The notes under the pieces are model-generated. The model did no database searches. It was not told the DNA's origin and worked only from the letters and a program-made list of their open reading frames with translations. DNA of 64,000 nucleotides, taken from assembly GCF_965249985.1 (NCBI RefSeq), contig NZ_OZ252280.1. One strand, written 5' to 3'. Positions 1-8,404 of this stretch are shown in pieces. The DNA comes from Algiphilus sp022763315 (lineage in GTDB: Bacteria; Pseudomonadota; Gammaproteobacteria; Nevskiales; Nevskiaceae). Position 1 is the stretch's first letter; every line of letters starts with the position of its first letter. Made by a program: the position numbers and the translations under genes.

Positions 1-78
1 CCATCCGCGCGGGCGCTACGGGCGGACGTACCGCAGGAAGCAACTACGCACCGCACACCACCGTTCTGGAGGTGCCCT

Positions 79-795
79 GTGAGCGAAGCCGTCATCGCGG
101 CAAAAGGACTGACCAAGCGCTTTGCCGATGGGCGCCGGACGCTCACCGTTTTTGAGGACGTCGCTCTGCGCGTCGCCCCCGGCGAATCATTGGCCGTGGT
201 CGGCGCCAGCGGCTCCGGCAAATCCACGCTACTGCATCTGCTCGGCGGATTGGATCGGCCCGATGCGGGGCGTGTGCTGATCGACGGCAGCGACATGGCG
301 GCGCTGTCGGACAGCGAGCGCAGTCGCCTGCGCAATCGCGCGCTGGGCTTCGTCTACCAGTTCCATCATCTGCTGCCCGAGTTCAGCGCCCTGGACAACG
401 TCGCCATGCCGCTGTTGCTGCGACGCGATCCAGCCGCCTCGGCCCGTTCGCGCGCGAAAGAGATGCTGGAGCGCGTCGGGCTGGGTGATCGCCTGCAGCA
501 CAAGCCGAGCGAGTTGTCGGGCGGCGAGCGACAGCGCGCGGCGGTGGCGCGCGCCCTGGTGACGCAGCCGCGCGCGCTGCTCGCGGATGAACCCACCGGC
601 AACCTGGACCGGAACAATGCGCAGCGGGTCTTCGATCTCCTGCTCGAGCTGAACCAAGCCTTTGGAACGGCGCTGATCGTGGTCACCCACGACGAGCATC
701 TGGCGGCCAAGATGCAGCGCATCCATGCACTCGACGGGAGCGATCCGGCGTCGTGGAGCGGACAAGCCGAGGCGGGCTCCTCAGCGCCGGCCTAG
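79..795 (+). CDS. lolD: Lipoprotein-releasing ABC transporter ATP-binding subunit LolD
   Basis: Cytoplasmic ATPase that powers extraction of lipoproteins from the inner membrane by the LolCE permease. The 238-residue product has Walker A GASGSGKST (42-50), the ABC signature LSGGERQ (146-152) and Walker B ALLADEPTGNLD (from 166); the length is normal for LolD. The start is GTG, with GGAGG about 8 bases upstream. The 78 bases before it do not give a convincing LolC end in any frame, so I cannot show the permease gene. The 3' end overlaps comEC by 43 bases, suggesting co-transcription. MacB-type ATPases are similar, but this short stand-alone form fits LolD. Confidence 0.9.
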   Translation: MSEAVIAAKGLTKRFADGRRTLTVFEDVALRVAPGESLAVVGASGSGKSTLLHLLGGLDRPDAGRVLIDGSDMAALSDSERSRLRNRALGFVYQFHHLLPEFSALDNVAMPLLLRRDPAASARSRAKEMLERVGLGDRLQHKPSELSGGERQRAAVARALVTQPRALLADEPTGNLDRNNAQRVFDLLLELNQAFGTALIVVTHDEHLAAKMQRIHALDGSDPASWSGQAEAGSSAPA

Positions 796-3023
796 GCGCG
801 TCGACGGGCGTTCTCGGCGTCCTCTGGTCGCCGCTGCTCCTGCCTTGGCCGGTACTGGCCGTCGGGCTCCTCATCGTTCTTGCCATCCGTTCCTGGCCAC
901 GCTGGCCCCTGCTGTGGTGCCTGCTCGGCGCAAGCTGGACGCTGTGGCATGCCTCCAGCCTGCTCGACGCACGCTGGCCCGCCGAGCGCCACGGCGAGGA
1001 CGTGACGGTGCAGGGCCGGATTGCGGAGCTGCCCCTGCAGCGCGCAGATCACTGGCGCTTCCGCTTCGAAGCCTTGCCGGGTGAGGCGGTGCAGGGGGCG
1101 CTTCGCACCAGCTGGTATTTCTCGGATGTGGCCCTCACCGGTGGGCAGTGCTGGGTATTGCAACTGCGTATGCGTACGCCGCGCGGCGCGGTCAGTCCGG
1201 GGGCTTTCGACTACGAGCGCTGGTTGTTCGCGGAAGGCTACGTCGCCAGTGCCTATGTGCGGGAGGGCCGTCCCTGCGCGGAGGCCGCGCCGCCCCCGTG
1301 GTGGCATTCGATGCGCCAGCATCTCGATGCCGCGCTCGGCCGCTGGCTGGAGGACCATCCGGCGCTGGATCTGGCGCGGGCGCTCACCGTTGCCAACCGC
1401 AACGGCCTCGACGAGGACGACTGGCGGGTGCTGCGCGTGACCGGCACGTCGCACCTGGTGGCCATCTCCGGTCTGCACGTGGGCCTCGTGGCCGGGCTTT
1501 TTCTCTTTCTCGGCCGCTGGTTGTGGCAACGCTCCGCCTGGTTATGCCGTCAGCTGCCGGCGCCGCGCGCCGGATTGCTGGCCGGCACGGCCGCGGCACT
1601 GGCCTATGCCGCGCTGGCGGGCTTCAGCGTGCCCACCCAACGCGCCCTGCTGATGTGGGCGGTGGTCGCGCTGGCGCTATGGAGCGGCCACCGCACCCGT
1701 GCGTGGCACGTATTGATGCTGGCATGGCTGGCCGTCCTGGCCTTCGACCCTTTGGCGGTATTAGGTGCCGGAACCTGGCTGTCCTTCCTGGCTGTCGCCA
1801 CCATCGTGCTGGTCAGCAGCGAGCGTGCCGGCGGAGCGGCGGTATGGTGGCGCATTCCCCGGCTGCAGGCCGCGTTGCTGGTGGGGCTCACGCCGGCGAC
1901 GCTGCTCTTCTTCGATGGCGCCAGTCTGCTCGCGCCGGTCGTCAATGCCGTGGTGATTCCGGCCTTTGCGGTATTGCTGCCTTTGCTGCTGGCGAGTGTC
2001 GCACTCGCCTGGGCCGGCGGCAGCACGCTGCCATTGACGGCGGCGGCGCACCTCCTCGAATGGTTGCGTCAGGGCCTCATTCTTGCCGCGGAGTCCGCGC
2101 CTATGCTGTGGCTGGAAGCTGTGCCCGGTGCCTTGAGTCTGCTCTGCGCCGCCTGGGGCGCCTTTTTGCTGCTGAGCCCGCAGCTGCAGCCGCTGCGCCT
2201 GCTCGGCCTGATCTGCTGGCTGCCACTGCTCTGGCCGCGTCCGGGACTCGCACCCGGAGTGGCTGAAGTGGCCGTGCTCGATGTGGGTCAGGGCCTGTCG
2301 GTGGTCGTGCGAACGCGCGAACACACGCTGGTGTATGACGCAGGGCCGGCATGGCCCGGTGGCTTTGATGCCGGCGAGGCCATTGTCGTGCCTTACCTGC
2401 GCCAGGCCGGCGTGCGGGCCGTGGACCGACTGATCATCTCGCATCCGCACCGTGACCACGCCGGCGGCGCACCGGCGGTGGGGCAAGGCTTGCCTGTCGT
2501 CGAACACTGGGAGGAGGGCGGTACCGTCTGTCGACACCCCCAGCGCTGGGACTGGAATGGCGTGGCCTTTGAAGTCCTGCATCCACGGCAGCCGGCGCGC
2601 TGGCAGGGGAACAACCGTTCCTGCGTGCTGCGCGTCTCGGCCGGCGGACAGCGTCTGCTCATCACCGGAGACATCGAGGCCACCGCGGAGCACGCGCTGC
2701 GCGCGGCGGCGCCGGAAGGGCTGCGGTCTCAGATCGTGGTGGTGCCCCATCACGGCAGCCGCACCTCATCGACGCCGGCTTTCGTGGCTGCGACCCAGGC
2801 CGATTGGGCGCTGTTCAGCGCTGGTTGGCGTAATCGGCATGGTCACCCGCACCCGGAGGTGCAGCGCCGCTGGAAAGGCACCGGCGCGCAGACGGTGTCC
2901 ACGGGTGATGCGGGCAGCCTGGAAGTCCGGCTCGGGGCCGGAAGCAAACCGGCACTGCGCGCCGCGCGCGAGCAGCGACGCATCTGGCGGGCGGCCTTCC
3001 GACTGCCCGCCGCGGTCGACTAG
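753..3023 (+). CDS. comEC: ComEC/Rec2 family DNA uptake channel protein
   Basis: Inner-membrane channel for single-stranded DNA during natural transformation. The 756-residue product starts with hydrophobic helices and an OB-like segment. The competence domain lies around residues 220-480, and a metallo-beta-lactamase domain occupies roughly 500-740 with the metal motif HPHRDHAGG near residue 563 and a later PHHGS motif near 662. All three parts of the long ComEC form are present. The start is GTG inside lolD. The last stop codon overlaps the stop of the convergent hisI gene. Neighbouring msbA further downstream matches the ComEC-MsbA-LpxK neighbourhood common in gammaproteobacteria, although here about 10 kb of other genes lie between. 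Confidence 0.92.
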   Translation: MERTSRGGLLSAGLGASTGVLGVLWSPLLLPWPVLAVGLLIVLAIRSWPRWPLLWCLLGASWTLWHASSLLDARWPAERHGEDVTVQGRIAELPLQRADHWRFRFEALPGEAVQGALRTSWYFSDVALTGGQCWVLQLRMRTPRGAVSPGAFDYERWLFAEGYVASAYVREGRPCAEAAPPPWWHSMRQHLDAALGRWLEDHPALDLARALTVANRNGLDEDDWRVLRVTGTSHLVAISGLHVGLVAGLFLFLGRWLWQRSAWLCRQLPAPRAGLLAGTAAALAYAALAGFSVPTQRALLMWAVVALALWSGHRTRAWHVLMLAWLAVLAFDPLAVLGAGTWLSFLAVATIVLVSSERAGGAAVWWRIPRLQAALLVGLTPATLLFFDGASLLAPVVNAVVIPAFAVLLPLLLASVALAWAGGSTLPLTAAAHLLEWLRQGLILAAESAPMLWLEAVPGALSLLCAAWGAFLLLSPQLQPLRLLGLICWLPLLWPRPGLAPGVAEVAVLDVGQGLSVVVRTREHTLVYDAGPAWPGGFDAGEAIVVPYLRQAGVRAVDRLIISHPHRDHAGGAPAVGQGLPVVEHWEEGGTVCRHPQRWDWNGVAFEVLHPRQPARWQGNNRSCVLRVSAGGQRLLITGDIEATAEHALRAAAPEGLRSQIVVVPHHGSRTSSTPAFVAATQADWALFSAGWRNRHGHPHPEVQRRWKGTGAQTVSTGDAGSLEVRLGAGSKPALRAAREQRRIWRAAFRLPAAVD

Positions 3024-3496
3024 AGCTTGGTCGGGTTCGGCGCGTCGCCGTAGACGGCGACCGGGTCGAAGGTCTTCTCGCTCTCGCGGTACTCCAGCGG
3101 ACGCTCGGCCTCGCCTTCGCCCACCGGAACGGCGCGGTAGAAGCAGGAACGGTAACCGACGTGGCAGGAGGCATCACCCTGCACCGAGACGCGCAACCAG
3201 ATGGCGTCCTGGTCGTCGTCGATGCGCAGTTCCTCGACGGTCTGCACCAGGCCGCTGGTCGCTCCCTTGTGCCACAGCACCTGGCGCGAGCGCGACCAGT
3301 AGTGCGCCTCTCCAGTGGCGATGGTGCGCTTCAGGGCTTCTTCGTTCATGTAGCCAAGCATCAGCACTTCACCCGTGCCTGCGGCCGTGGTGATGCACGG
3401 AATCAATCCATGTTCGTCGAATTTCGGGGCCAGTTCGTTGCCCTCTTCGACCTGTTCAATGGATTGGCGCGGGTGGAAGCGGATGAAGTCAGACAT
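3020..3496 (-). CDS. hisI: Stand-alone phosphoribosyl-AMP cyclohydrolase (HisI), possible zinc-sparing variant
   Basis: Histidine biosynthesis enzyme that opens the purine ring of phosphoribosyl-AMP. The 158-residue protein carries the family core with DDDQD (93-97) and the Cys-containing segment CHVGYRSCFY (111-120). Canonical enzymes have DCDxD at the first site; from memory that Cys is one of three zinc ligands, and here it is Asp. The other two Cys (111 and 118) remain. No HisE domain is fused and no other his gene is nearby. The gene is divergent from zur with a 57-base gap. Inference: it may be a Zur-controlled second HisI copy rather than the his-operon enzyme. Assignment to HisI is secure; the variant role is not. 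Confidence 0.88.
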   Translation of the reverse strand: MSDFIRFHPRQSIEQVEEGNELAPKFDEHGLIPCITTAAGTGEVLMLGYMNEEALKRTIATGEAHYWSRSRQVLWHKGATSGLVQTVEELRIDDDQDAIWLRVSVQGDASCHVGYRSCFYRAVPVGEGEAERPLEYRESEKTFDPVAVYGDAPNPTKL

Positions 3497-3534
3497 GGCA
3501 GAAACGACAGGTTGCCGGGATTCGCGGGGCGCGT

Positions 3535-3548
3535 GTTATATCATGAAC
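3535..3548. promoter_or_regulatory. Imperfect palindrome between hisI and zur, possible Zur operator
   Basis: GTTATATCATGAAC is an imperfect inverted repeat (10 of 14 positions symmetric). It sits 5 bases before the zur start and in the divergent promoter region of hisI. It resembles an AT-rich Zur-type operator core only loosely. Position makes autoregulation plausible, but the match is weak. Confidence 0.25.
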
Positions 3549-3553
3549 CCGTC

Positions 3554-4021
3554 ATGACCCGTTCTGATCGCGAAGTCGAATCGCCCAGCCAGGCCACGCG
3601 CGCCGTCGAGGCTGCCTGCAGTGAACGGGGCGTGCGGCTGACCCCGATGCGGCGTGCCGCCTATGAGGCCATGGTCGCCTATGCGGCGCCCATTTCCGCC
3701 TATGAATTGCTCGAGCGGCTGCAGCAGAGCACGGGCAGACGACTGGCACCGCCCACCGTGTACCGTGCGCTGGATTTCCTGCTCGAAGAGGGCTTCGTCC
3801 ATCGCATCGAGTCACGCAATGCCTTCGTGGTGTGTGACCACCCTGGCGATCGGCACGAGAGCATTTATTTTGTCTGTCGCGAATGCGGCGCCTCGCACGA
3901 GGCGCACGATGCCGATGTCCGCGCTTCGCTGGATGCCCACGCGCACGGGCTTGGCTTCGCGCCGCAACGGCAGGTGGTGGAGGTCTACGGGCTCTGCGCC
4001 CGGTGTCAGGCCAGCAGCTAG
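3554..4021 (+). CDS. zur: Fur-family transcriptional regulator, Zur type
   Basis: DNA-binding repressor that senses zinc. The 155-residue protein has an N-terminal winged helix (about 20-90; the TPMRRAAYEAM and PPTVYRALDFL helices are typical) and a C-terminal metal and dimerisation domain. Two CxxC pairs (C108/C111 and C148/C151) form the structural zinc site, and C94 and HES (101-103) fit the Zur sensor site. ATG at 3554 was chosen over longer in-frame extensions because it lies just downstream of the divergent hisI promoter space. Being beside hisI and a pterin synthase homologue, both families known to have Zur-controlled paralogues, supports Zur over Fur or PerR. Confidence 0.85.
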   Translation: MTRSDREVESPSQATRAVEAACSERGVRLTPMRRAAYEAMVAYAAPISAYELLERLQQSTGRRLAPPTVYRALDFLLEEGFVHRIESRNAFVVCDHPGDRHESIYFVCRECGASHEAHDADVRASLDAHAHGLGFAPQRQVVEVYGLCARCQASS

Positions 4022-4102
4022 GGCTTTCCCGGCGCGAAGTGTCGCTGCCTAAAACTAGAAATAACCCGAGAAAGTGCACGTAACTGCTTGATCAGGAGTT
4101 GA

Positions 4103-4951
4103 TCAGCCTCCGTCCGCGATGGCGCCTTTGTCGACGCCTTCAAAGGCGCGTACCCGCACTCGGCGCGTCGTGGCGAGGCCTTTGTGCTGGTACAGGCGCT
4201 GCTGCAGCGTCGCGGCGATGCATTCGACCGTGCTGTCAGTCTCCAGCAGATCCACACAGTGTTCCGGCAGCGCGAGCTCGAAATGGCCTTCCGGTGCGTC
4301 GTAGGCGAAGCGGATGCGGCCATTGGCGCGGGCGCTGATGTCCTCGGCCACGCCCAGATAGATGTCGGTCCAGGCGAGGGCGATTTCGCGCTCCCAGTCG
4401 GGCTGGCGCTGGCCATCCAACTCAAGCACCAAGCGCGAGCGGTGGCCGTGGGCAATGCGCTGGCAAGCGCCGTCGTGTTTCCGCAGACCATGGGTGTAGT
4501 GATAGTAGGCGCCGTCGATGGGCTCTGGCCGCAGTCCAATGCGCAGCGCATGCACCGAGGACGGCATCAACGGCTGCAGGATCGCTTCCAGGTGGCGGGC
4601 GACGGCCTCGGCGGTAATCTCGGCGCAATCCAGCGCCGACACCGCGCAGGCCGGTGCGACATGCTCGATCGCGCCCATGGCGGTGGGGAAGAGCAATCGG
4701 GTCGTGCTGGCGCTGGGCTCCCATTGCACGCCGTCGGCCTGCAGGGGCACCACCAGCGTGTGGTCGATGCTGTCGTCGATGGCGCGCTTGATGCGCTTCT
4801 TGACGGCGCCGAAGTCGAGCACCATCGACTGCGCGTCGAGGTCGCCTTCCAGTTCGATGTCGACAATCCAGGACTCGCCCACGAGGCCGCGCGCGCTGTC
4901 CAGGTAGGAGAAATCCGCGACGGTGAGATGGTTGACGAAGAGGCAGGCCAT
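4103..4951 (-). CDS. Two-domain 6-pyruvoyl-tetrahydropterin synthase / QueD-like protein
   Basis: The 282-residue protein looks like a tandem duplication of the T-fold pterin synthase domain. The first half keeps the MVLDFGAVKK region (43-52) and an Asp-His pair after it, but lacks the FxAAH and HGH zinc histidines (FSYLD and VGESW are found instead). The second half has the full set: H154, C163, H168 and H170 within YTHGLRKHDGACQRIAHGH. Family members make tetrahydrobiopterin precursors or carboxytetrahydropterin for queuosine. A queF gene of the queuosine pathway lies 16 kb away. The start was set at MACLF, as upstream Met-Ala-Pro residues are not family-like. The specific reaction cannot be assigned. 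Confidence 0.75.
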   Translation of the reverse strand: MACLFVNHLTVADFSYLDSARGLVGESWIVDIELEGDLDAQSMVLDFGAVKKRIKRAIDDSIDHTLVVPLQADGVQWEPSASTTRLLFPTAMGAIEHVAPACAVSALDCAEITAEAVARHLEAILQPLMPSSVHALRIGLRPEPIDGAYYHYTHGLRKHDGACQRIAHGHRSRLVLELDGQRQPDWEREIALAWTDIYLGVAEDISARANGRIRFAYDAPEGHFELALPEHCVDLLETDSTVECIAATLQQRLYQHKGLATTRRVRVRAFEGVDKGAIADGG

Positions 4952-5043
4952 GAGCTTCCACAATAGGGCGGCGCAAAGTGGCGGCGCCACCCATAGTTTA
5001 AGATTGCGCGCCGCATTCCTGCCGCGTTGAGTTCACGCCTGTC

Positions 5044-6474
5044 ATGTCCGTTACCACCCGTTTCGCTCCCAGCCCGACCGGATTTCTGCACATCGGCGGC
5101 GTTCGCACGGCGCTGTTCTCCTGGCTCTATGCGCGCGGACGCGACGGTCGCTATGTGCTGCGCATCGAAGACACCGACCGCGAGCGTTCGACGCCGGAGG
5201 CGGTGCAGGCCATTCTCGAAGGGCTGGAATGGCTTGGTCTGGCGGCGGACGAGACGCCGGTCTATCAGACCGCCCGCGACGCCCGCTACCGCGAAGTGAT
5301 CGACCAGTTGCTGGCCGAAGGCAAGGCCTACCGCTGTTACGCCTCCAAGGAAGAGCTCGACGCCATGCGCGAGGCGCAGCGCGCACGCAAGGAGAAGCCG
5401 CGCTACGACGGACGCTGGCGACCCATGCCCGGCAAGACGCTGCCCGAGCCGCCCCCCGGCGTGGACCCGGTGATCCGCTTTGCCAATCCCTTGGAAGGCG
5501 CGGTGGTCGTCAATGACCTGGTCAAGGGCGCGATGGCCTTCGACAACAACGAACTGGATGACCTGATCATCGCCCGCGCCGATGGCAGCCCGACCTACAA
5601 CCTGTGCGTGGTGGTCGACGACATGGATATGGGCATCAGCCATGTCATCCGCGGCAACGACCACGTCGCCAACACCCCGCGTCAGGTCAATATTCTGAAG
5701 GCGCTGGGCGCCGAGCCGCCGGCCTATGCGCATGTGCCGATGATCCTAGGGCCGGATGGCGTCAAGCTGTCCAAGCGCCACGGCGCGGTCAGTGTCACCG
5801 AATACCGCGCCATGGGCTTCCTGCCCGACGGCCTGCTGAACTACCTGGTCCGTCTCGGCTGGAGCCACGGCGATCAGGAGATCTTCACCCGCGAAGAGAT
5901 GATTCAGCACTTCGACTTCGATCATGTCTCCAGCGCCCCGGCGCGCTTCGACATGGAGAAGGCCTGGTGGGTCAATCACCAGTACATCAAGCAGGCGCCG
6001 ATGGAATTGCTGGTGCCCGAGCTGGTCTGGCACCTGCGCCGCCTGGGCATCGAGGCCGAGGGCGACCCGCGGCTCGCCGAGATCGTCGATGCGCAGCGCG
6101 AGCGCTGCCGCAGCATGGCGGAAATGGCCGAGAAGTCGACCTTCTTCTTCCAGGCGCCGGCGGAGTACGCAGAGAAGGATGCCAAGAAGCATTTCAAGGC
6201 CCCGGCGGCGGAGGTGCTCGCCGACGTGCGCCAGCGTCTCGAGGATTGCAGCTGGGCGGCCGAAGCCCTGCATGAGGTCGTGCACGCGGTCGCGGCGGGG
6301 CACGAGGTCGGCCTCGGCAAGGTGGCGCAGCCCATCCGTGTGGCCATTTCCGGCGCGGCGGTCACGCCGCCCATCGACCAGACCTTGGCGCTGTTGGGCC
6401 GTGACACGACCCTCGAGCGCCTGGATGCAGCCGTGCAATGGCTGGCCGCCCAACCCACCGAATCCGCATCATGA
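5044..6474 (+). CDS. gltX: Glutamyl-tRNA synthetase
   Basis: Class I aminoacyl-tRNA synthetase charging tRNA-Glu. The 476-residue product has the HIGH-type motif HIGG (16-19), the IEDTDRERS stretch, and the KMSKS-type motif KLSKRHG near residue 241, followed by an alpha-helical anticodon-binding region. Length is normal for the bacterial discriminating or non-discriminating enzyme. The stop codon overlaps the thrS start (ATGA), so the two synthetases are probably co-translated. A paralogous GluQRS without the anticodon domain is encoded at 18307-19236. Confidence 0.96.
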   Translation: MSVTTRFAPSPTGFLHIGGVRTALFSWLYARGRDGRYVLRIEDTDRERSTPEAVQAILEGLEWLGLAADETPVYQTARDARYREVIDQLLAEGKAYRCYASKEELDAMREAQRARKEKPRYDGRWRPMPGKTLPEPPPGVDPVIRFANPLEGAVVVNDLVKGAMAFDNNELDDLIIARADGSPTYNLCVVVDDMDMGISHVIRGNDHVANTPRQVNILKALGAEPPAYAHVPMILGPDGVKLSKRHGAVSVTEYRAMGFLPDGLLNYLVRLGWSHGDQEIFTREEMIQHFDFDHVSSAPARFDMEKAWWVNHQYIKQAPMELLVPELVWHLRRLGIEAEGDPRLAEIVDAQRERCRSMAEMAEKSTFFFQAPAEYAEKDAKKHFKAPAAEVLADVRQRLEDCSWAAEALHEVVHAVAAGHEVGLGKVAQPIRVAISGAAVTPPIDQTLALLGRDTTLERLDAAVQWLAAQPTESAS

Positions 6475-8399
6475 GCATTGCAATCACTTTCCCTGACGGG
6501 CGTACCGAGTCCTACGAGCATCCGCCCACCGGGCTGGAAATCGCGCAGAACATCAGCCCCGGCCTTGCCAAGAAGGCCGTGGTGGTCGATGTCGACGGCG
6601 AGCTGTGGGATCTGAACCGGCCGATTGAACACGACGCCCGCATCGACATCGTCACGCGCGACCGCCCGGAGGGCGTTGAGGTGCTGCGCCACGACGCCGC
6701 CCACGTGCTGGCGCAGGCCGTGCAGGAGCTGTTCCCTGGGACGCAGATCACCTTTGGCCCGTCCACCGATACGGGCTTCTACTACGACTTCGTGCGCGAC
6801 GAGCCCTTCTCGCAGGACGATCTGGAAGCCATCGAGCAGCGCATGCGCGACATCGTGCAGCGCGATCTACCCATCGAGCGGCAGGTCTGGAATCGCGACG
6901 AGGCCATTGCCCACTTCAAGCAGCTCGGCGAGACCTACAAGGCGCAGTGGATTGCCGAGGGCATCGACCCGCACGAGGAGATCACCGTCTACACCCAGGG
7001 CGAGAACTGGAAGGATCTCTGCACCGGTCCGCATCTGCCGTCGACGGGGCGGCTGGGTACGGCCTTCAAGCTGACCAAGCTGTCCGGTGCCTACTGGCGC
7101 GGAGACAAGAACAACGCGCAGCTGCAGCGCATCTACGGCCTGGCCTTTGCCGACGATAAGCAGCTCAAGGCGCATCTGCGCATGCTGGAGGAAGCCGAGA
7201 AGCGCGACCACCGCAAGCTGGGCCGTCAGCTCGATCTCTTCCATTTTCAGGAAGAGGCGCCGGGCTCGGTCTTCTGGCACCCCAAGGGCTGGACCGTCTT
7301 TCAGGGCCTGATCGACTACATGCGTCGCCAGCAGCGGCGCGCCGGCTATCAGGAAGTGAACACGCCGGACATGATGGATCTCTCGCTGTGGAAGCGCTCC
7401 GGCCATTGGGAGAACTACGGCGAGAACATGTTCACCACCGAGCGCGACGAGGACCGCATCCTGGCGCTCAAGCCGATGAATTGCCCGGGCCACGTCGCCG
7501 TATTCAATCAGGGCCTGCGCTCCTACCGCGAGCTGCCGCTGCGCCTGGCGGAATTCGGCAAGGTGCACCGCTTCGAACCCAGTGGCGCGCTGCACGGCCT
7601 GCTGCGCGTGCGCTCCTTCACTCAGGACGACGCCCACGTCTTCTGCACGCGCGAGCAGATGCACGCCGAGTGCATCCACATCACCCAGCTCACCCTGGCG
7701 ATCTACAAGGATTTCGGCTTCGACAACATCGTCATCAAGCTGTCGACGCGGCCGGAGAAGCGCATCGGTGCCGACGAACTGTGGGACCAGGCGGAATCCG
7801 CCCTGGCCAATGCCCTCGGCGATCTCGGTCTCGAATACACCGTCTTTGAAGGCGAGGGCGCTTTCTACGGCCCCAAGCTGGAGTTCGTGCTGCGCGACGC
7901 CATCGGCCGCGACTGGCAGTGCGGCACCCTGCAGCTGGACTTCAATCTGCCCGGCCGGCTGGATGCGGAATATGTCGGTGAGGACAGCGCCAAGCACACG
8001 CCGATCATGATCCACCGCGCCATGTTCGGCTCGCTGGAGCGCTTCTTCGGCATCCTCATCGAGCATCACGCCGGCGCCTTGCCCAGCTGGCTGGCACCGG
8101 TGCAGGTGCAGGTGGCGACCATCGTCTCCGACGCCGATGACTATGCCCGCGACGCCTGCGCGCGCATGCAGGCCGCCGGCATCCGAGCCGAGACCGATCT
8201 GCGCAACGAGAAGATCAACCTCAAGGTGCGCGAGTCCTCGCTGGCCAAGGTGCCCGCGATGGCCGTTGTGGGCCGGCGTGAGGCTGAGGAGGGCACCGTC
8301 GCGCTGCGCCGTCTGGGCAGCAAGGATCAGCAGGTCCTCAGCCTCGATGACGCCATCGAGATCCTGAAGCAGGAATCCTTGCCGCCGTCGGAGACCTGA
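6471..8399 (+). CDS. thrS: Threonyl-tRNA synthetase
   Basis: Class II synthetase with editing. The 642-residue protein has an N-terminal TGS domain (1-62), the second additional (editing) domain starting with the HDAAH motif (H74, H78), a catalytic core with MNCPGH holding the zinc Cys, and a C-terminal anticodon domain. ATG at 6471 overlaps the gltX stop. In many bacteria thrS is followed by infC-rpmI-rplT; here it is followed by an ion exchanger, so the usual translation-factor operon is broken. No sign of truncation, and all zinc-site motifs appear retained. Confidence 0.96.
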   Translation: MSIAITFPDGRTESYEHPPTGLEIAQNISPGLAKKAVVVDVDGELWDLNRPIEHDARIDIVTRDRPEGVEVLRHDAAHVLAQAVQELFPGTQITFGPSTDTGFYYDFVRDEPFSQDDLEAIEQRMRDIVQRDLPIERQVWNRDEAIAHFKQLGETYKAQWIAEGIDPHEEITVYTQGENWKDLCTGPHLPSTGRLGTAFKLTKLSGAYWRGDKNNAQLQRIYGLAFADDKQLKAHLRMLEEAEKRDHRKLGRQLDLFHFQEEAPGSVFWHPKGWTVFQGLIDYMRRQQRRAGYQEVNTPDMMDLSLWKRSGHWENYGENMFTTERDEDRILALKPMNCPGHVAVFNQGLRSYRELPLRLAEFGKVHRFEPSGALHGLLRVRSFTQDDAHVFCTREQMHAECIHITQLTLAIYKDFGFDNIVIKLSTRPEKRIGADELWDQAESALANALGDLGLEYTVFEGEGAFYGPKLEFVLRDAIGRDWQCGTLQLDFNLPGRLDAEYVGEDSAKHTPIMIHRAMFGSLERFFGILIEHHAGALPSWLAPVQVQVATIVSDADDYARDACARMQAAGIRAETDLRNEKINLKVRESSLAKVPAMAVVGRREAEEGTVALRRLGSKDQQVLSLDDAIEILKQESLPPSET

Positions 8400-8404
8400 T
8401 CGCC

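Noticed and set aside
1..78. End of a lolC-like permease gene upstream of lolD
   Set aside because: None of the three frames gives a recognisable LolC C terminus in the available bases.
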